Of a stretch of DNA of 64,000 nucleotides, positions 61,611 through 64,000 are shown piece by piece. The stretch covers positions 2,071,001 to 2,135,000 of the forward strand of contig NZ_JAIQXE010000001.1 of assembly GCF_020076305.1 (NCBI RefSeq), written 5' to 3'. Position 1 is the first letter of the stretch. Each line of letters begins with the position of its first letter. The notes beneath the pieces are model-generated. The model worked only from the letters and a program-made list of their open reading frames with translations, had not been told where the DNA came from and did not search any database. Made by a program: the position numbers and the translations under genes. This stretch comes from Flavihumibacter profundi (GTDB lineage Bacteria > Bacteroidota > Bacteroidia > Chitinophagales > Chitinophagaceae).

Positions 61611-61724
61611 ATATGGCACCTACCTACTCTCCCGCCTGGTATAGCAGTACCATCGGCCATGAGGGGCTTAACTTCTCTGTTCGGTATGGGAAGAGGTGAA
61701 CACCCTCGGCATAAGCACCATAAG
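61611..61724 (-). rRNA. rrf: 5S ribosomal RNA
   Basis: The minus strand reads a complete 5S: helix I is TATGGTG with TGCCATA, and the conserved CCGAACAGAGAAGTTAAGCC loop B/helix III is present, as is GGGAGAGTAGGT near the 3' end. About 114 nt; ends are set from helix I and may shift by 1-3 bases. Confidence 0.95.
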
Positions 61725-61821
61725 AATATTGTGGACTGGTCCACTTAATAAGATAACATATTGGGAGTTGTAATAGAGGGAGTAACGTGATTATTCCCTA
61801 TACTTAATAAAAAATATAAAA

Positions 61822-64000
<2,179 letters not shown>

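Overview
The window looks like a chromosomal segment of a Bacteroidota bacterium, most likely family Chitinophagaceae. The evidence is promoter -7 boxes of the form TAnnTTTG, little use of Shine-Dalgarno sites, a type IX secretion sorting domain, TonB-dependent receptors with carboxypeptidase-regulatory N-termini, DUF4835/DUF4296/DUF4954 proteins, LytS/LytTR pairs, and the gene order bamD-rpoZ-coaBC-DUF4835-DUF4296. Coding density is high, and no phage, insertion sequence or CRISPR array was seen.

Layout. 0-12.3 kb: end of a DUF4403-like gene, a small SET protein, mgtE, an S9 peptidase, glmS, a secreted ADP-ribosylglycohydrolase-like protein, a DUF4954 beta-helix protein and a T9SS-sorted surface protein. 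12.4-16.8 kb: an Ala-rich mini-lipoprotein with a clean promoter and terminator, the GTPases der and era, an initiator tRNA-fMet, and two tandem GIN-domain (DUF2807) proteins. 16.9-25.2 kb: a TPP riboswitch in front of a TonB receptor (probable thiamine uptake), a micro-ORF, a ddl-PASTA-rhodanese operon behind a structured leader, ferredoxin, a LuxC-like acyl-CoA reductase and a DegQ/HtrA protease. 25.2-36.1 kb is the regulatory part: a LytS/LytTR pair, an orphan LytTR protein behind a striking 11-bp repeat array, a GH13 remnant, ispH, and two paralogous modules of 7-TM protein, NarL-type kinase and regulator. The first module is A+T-rich, and a Ser/Thr-tailed orphan protein lies between the two.

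36-46.6 kb: a CoA-transferase operon in which an unrecognised DDxxD protein separates scoA from scoB, then the DUF4296/DUF4835/coaBC/rpoZ/bamD cluster, an OmpA-like protein, a polyprenyl synthase and recJ. 46.6-61.5 kb: htpG, rpsF-rpsR-rplI, a glycine-rich RRM protein, an aldo/keto reductase, a diacylglycerol kinase-like gene with a GH63-like glycosidase, a haloperoxidase remnant, a lipoprotein, a second LytS/LytTR pair and an Oar-like TonB receptor. From 61.57 kb to the right edge lies the 3' part of an rRNA operon on the minus strand (23S, 5S, terminator).

Strongest candidates for something undescribed: the inverted array of three plus three 11-bp-spaced CCATGTGC repeats in front of the orphan LytTR gene; the duplicated 7-TM/kinase/regulator modules with their orphan protein; the DDxxD protein coupled inside scoA-scoB; and the three-hairpin leader upstream of ddl. 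All function calls rest on reading motifs by eye; no database search was run.
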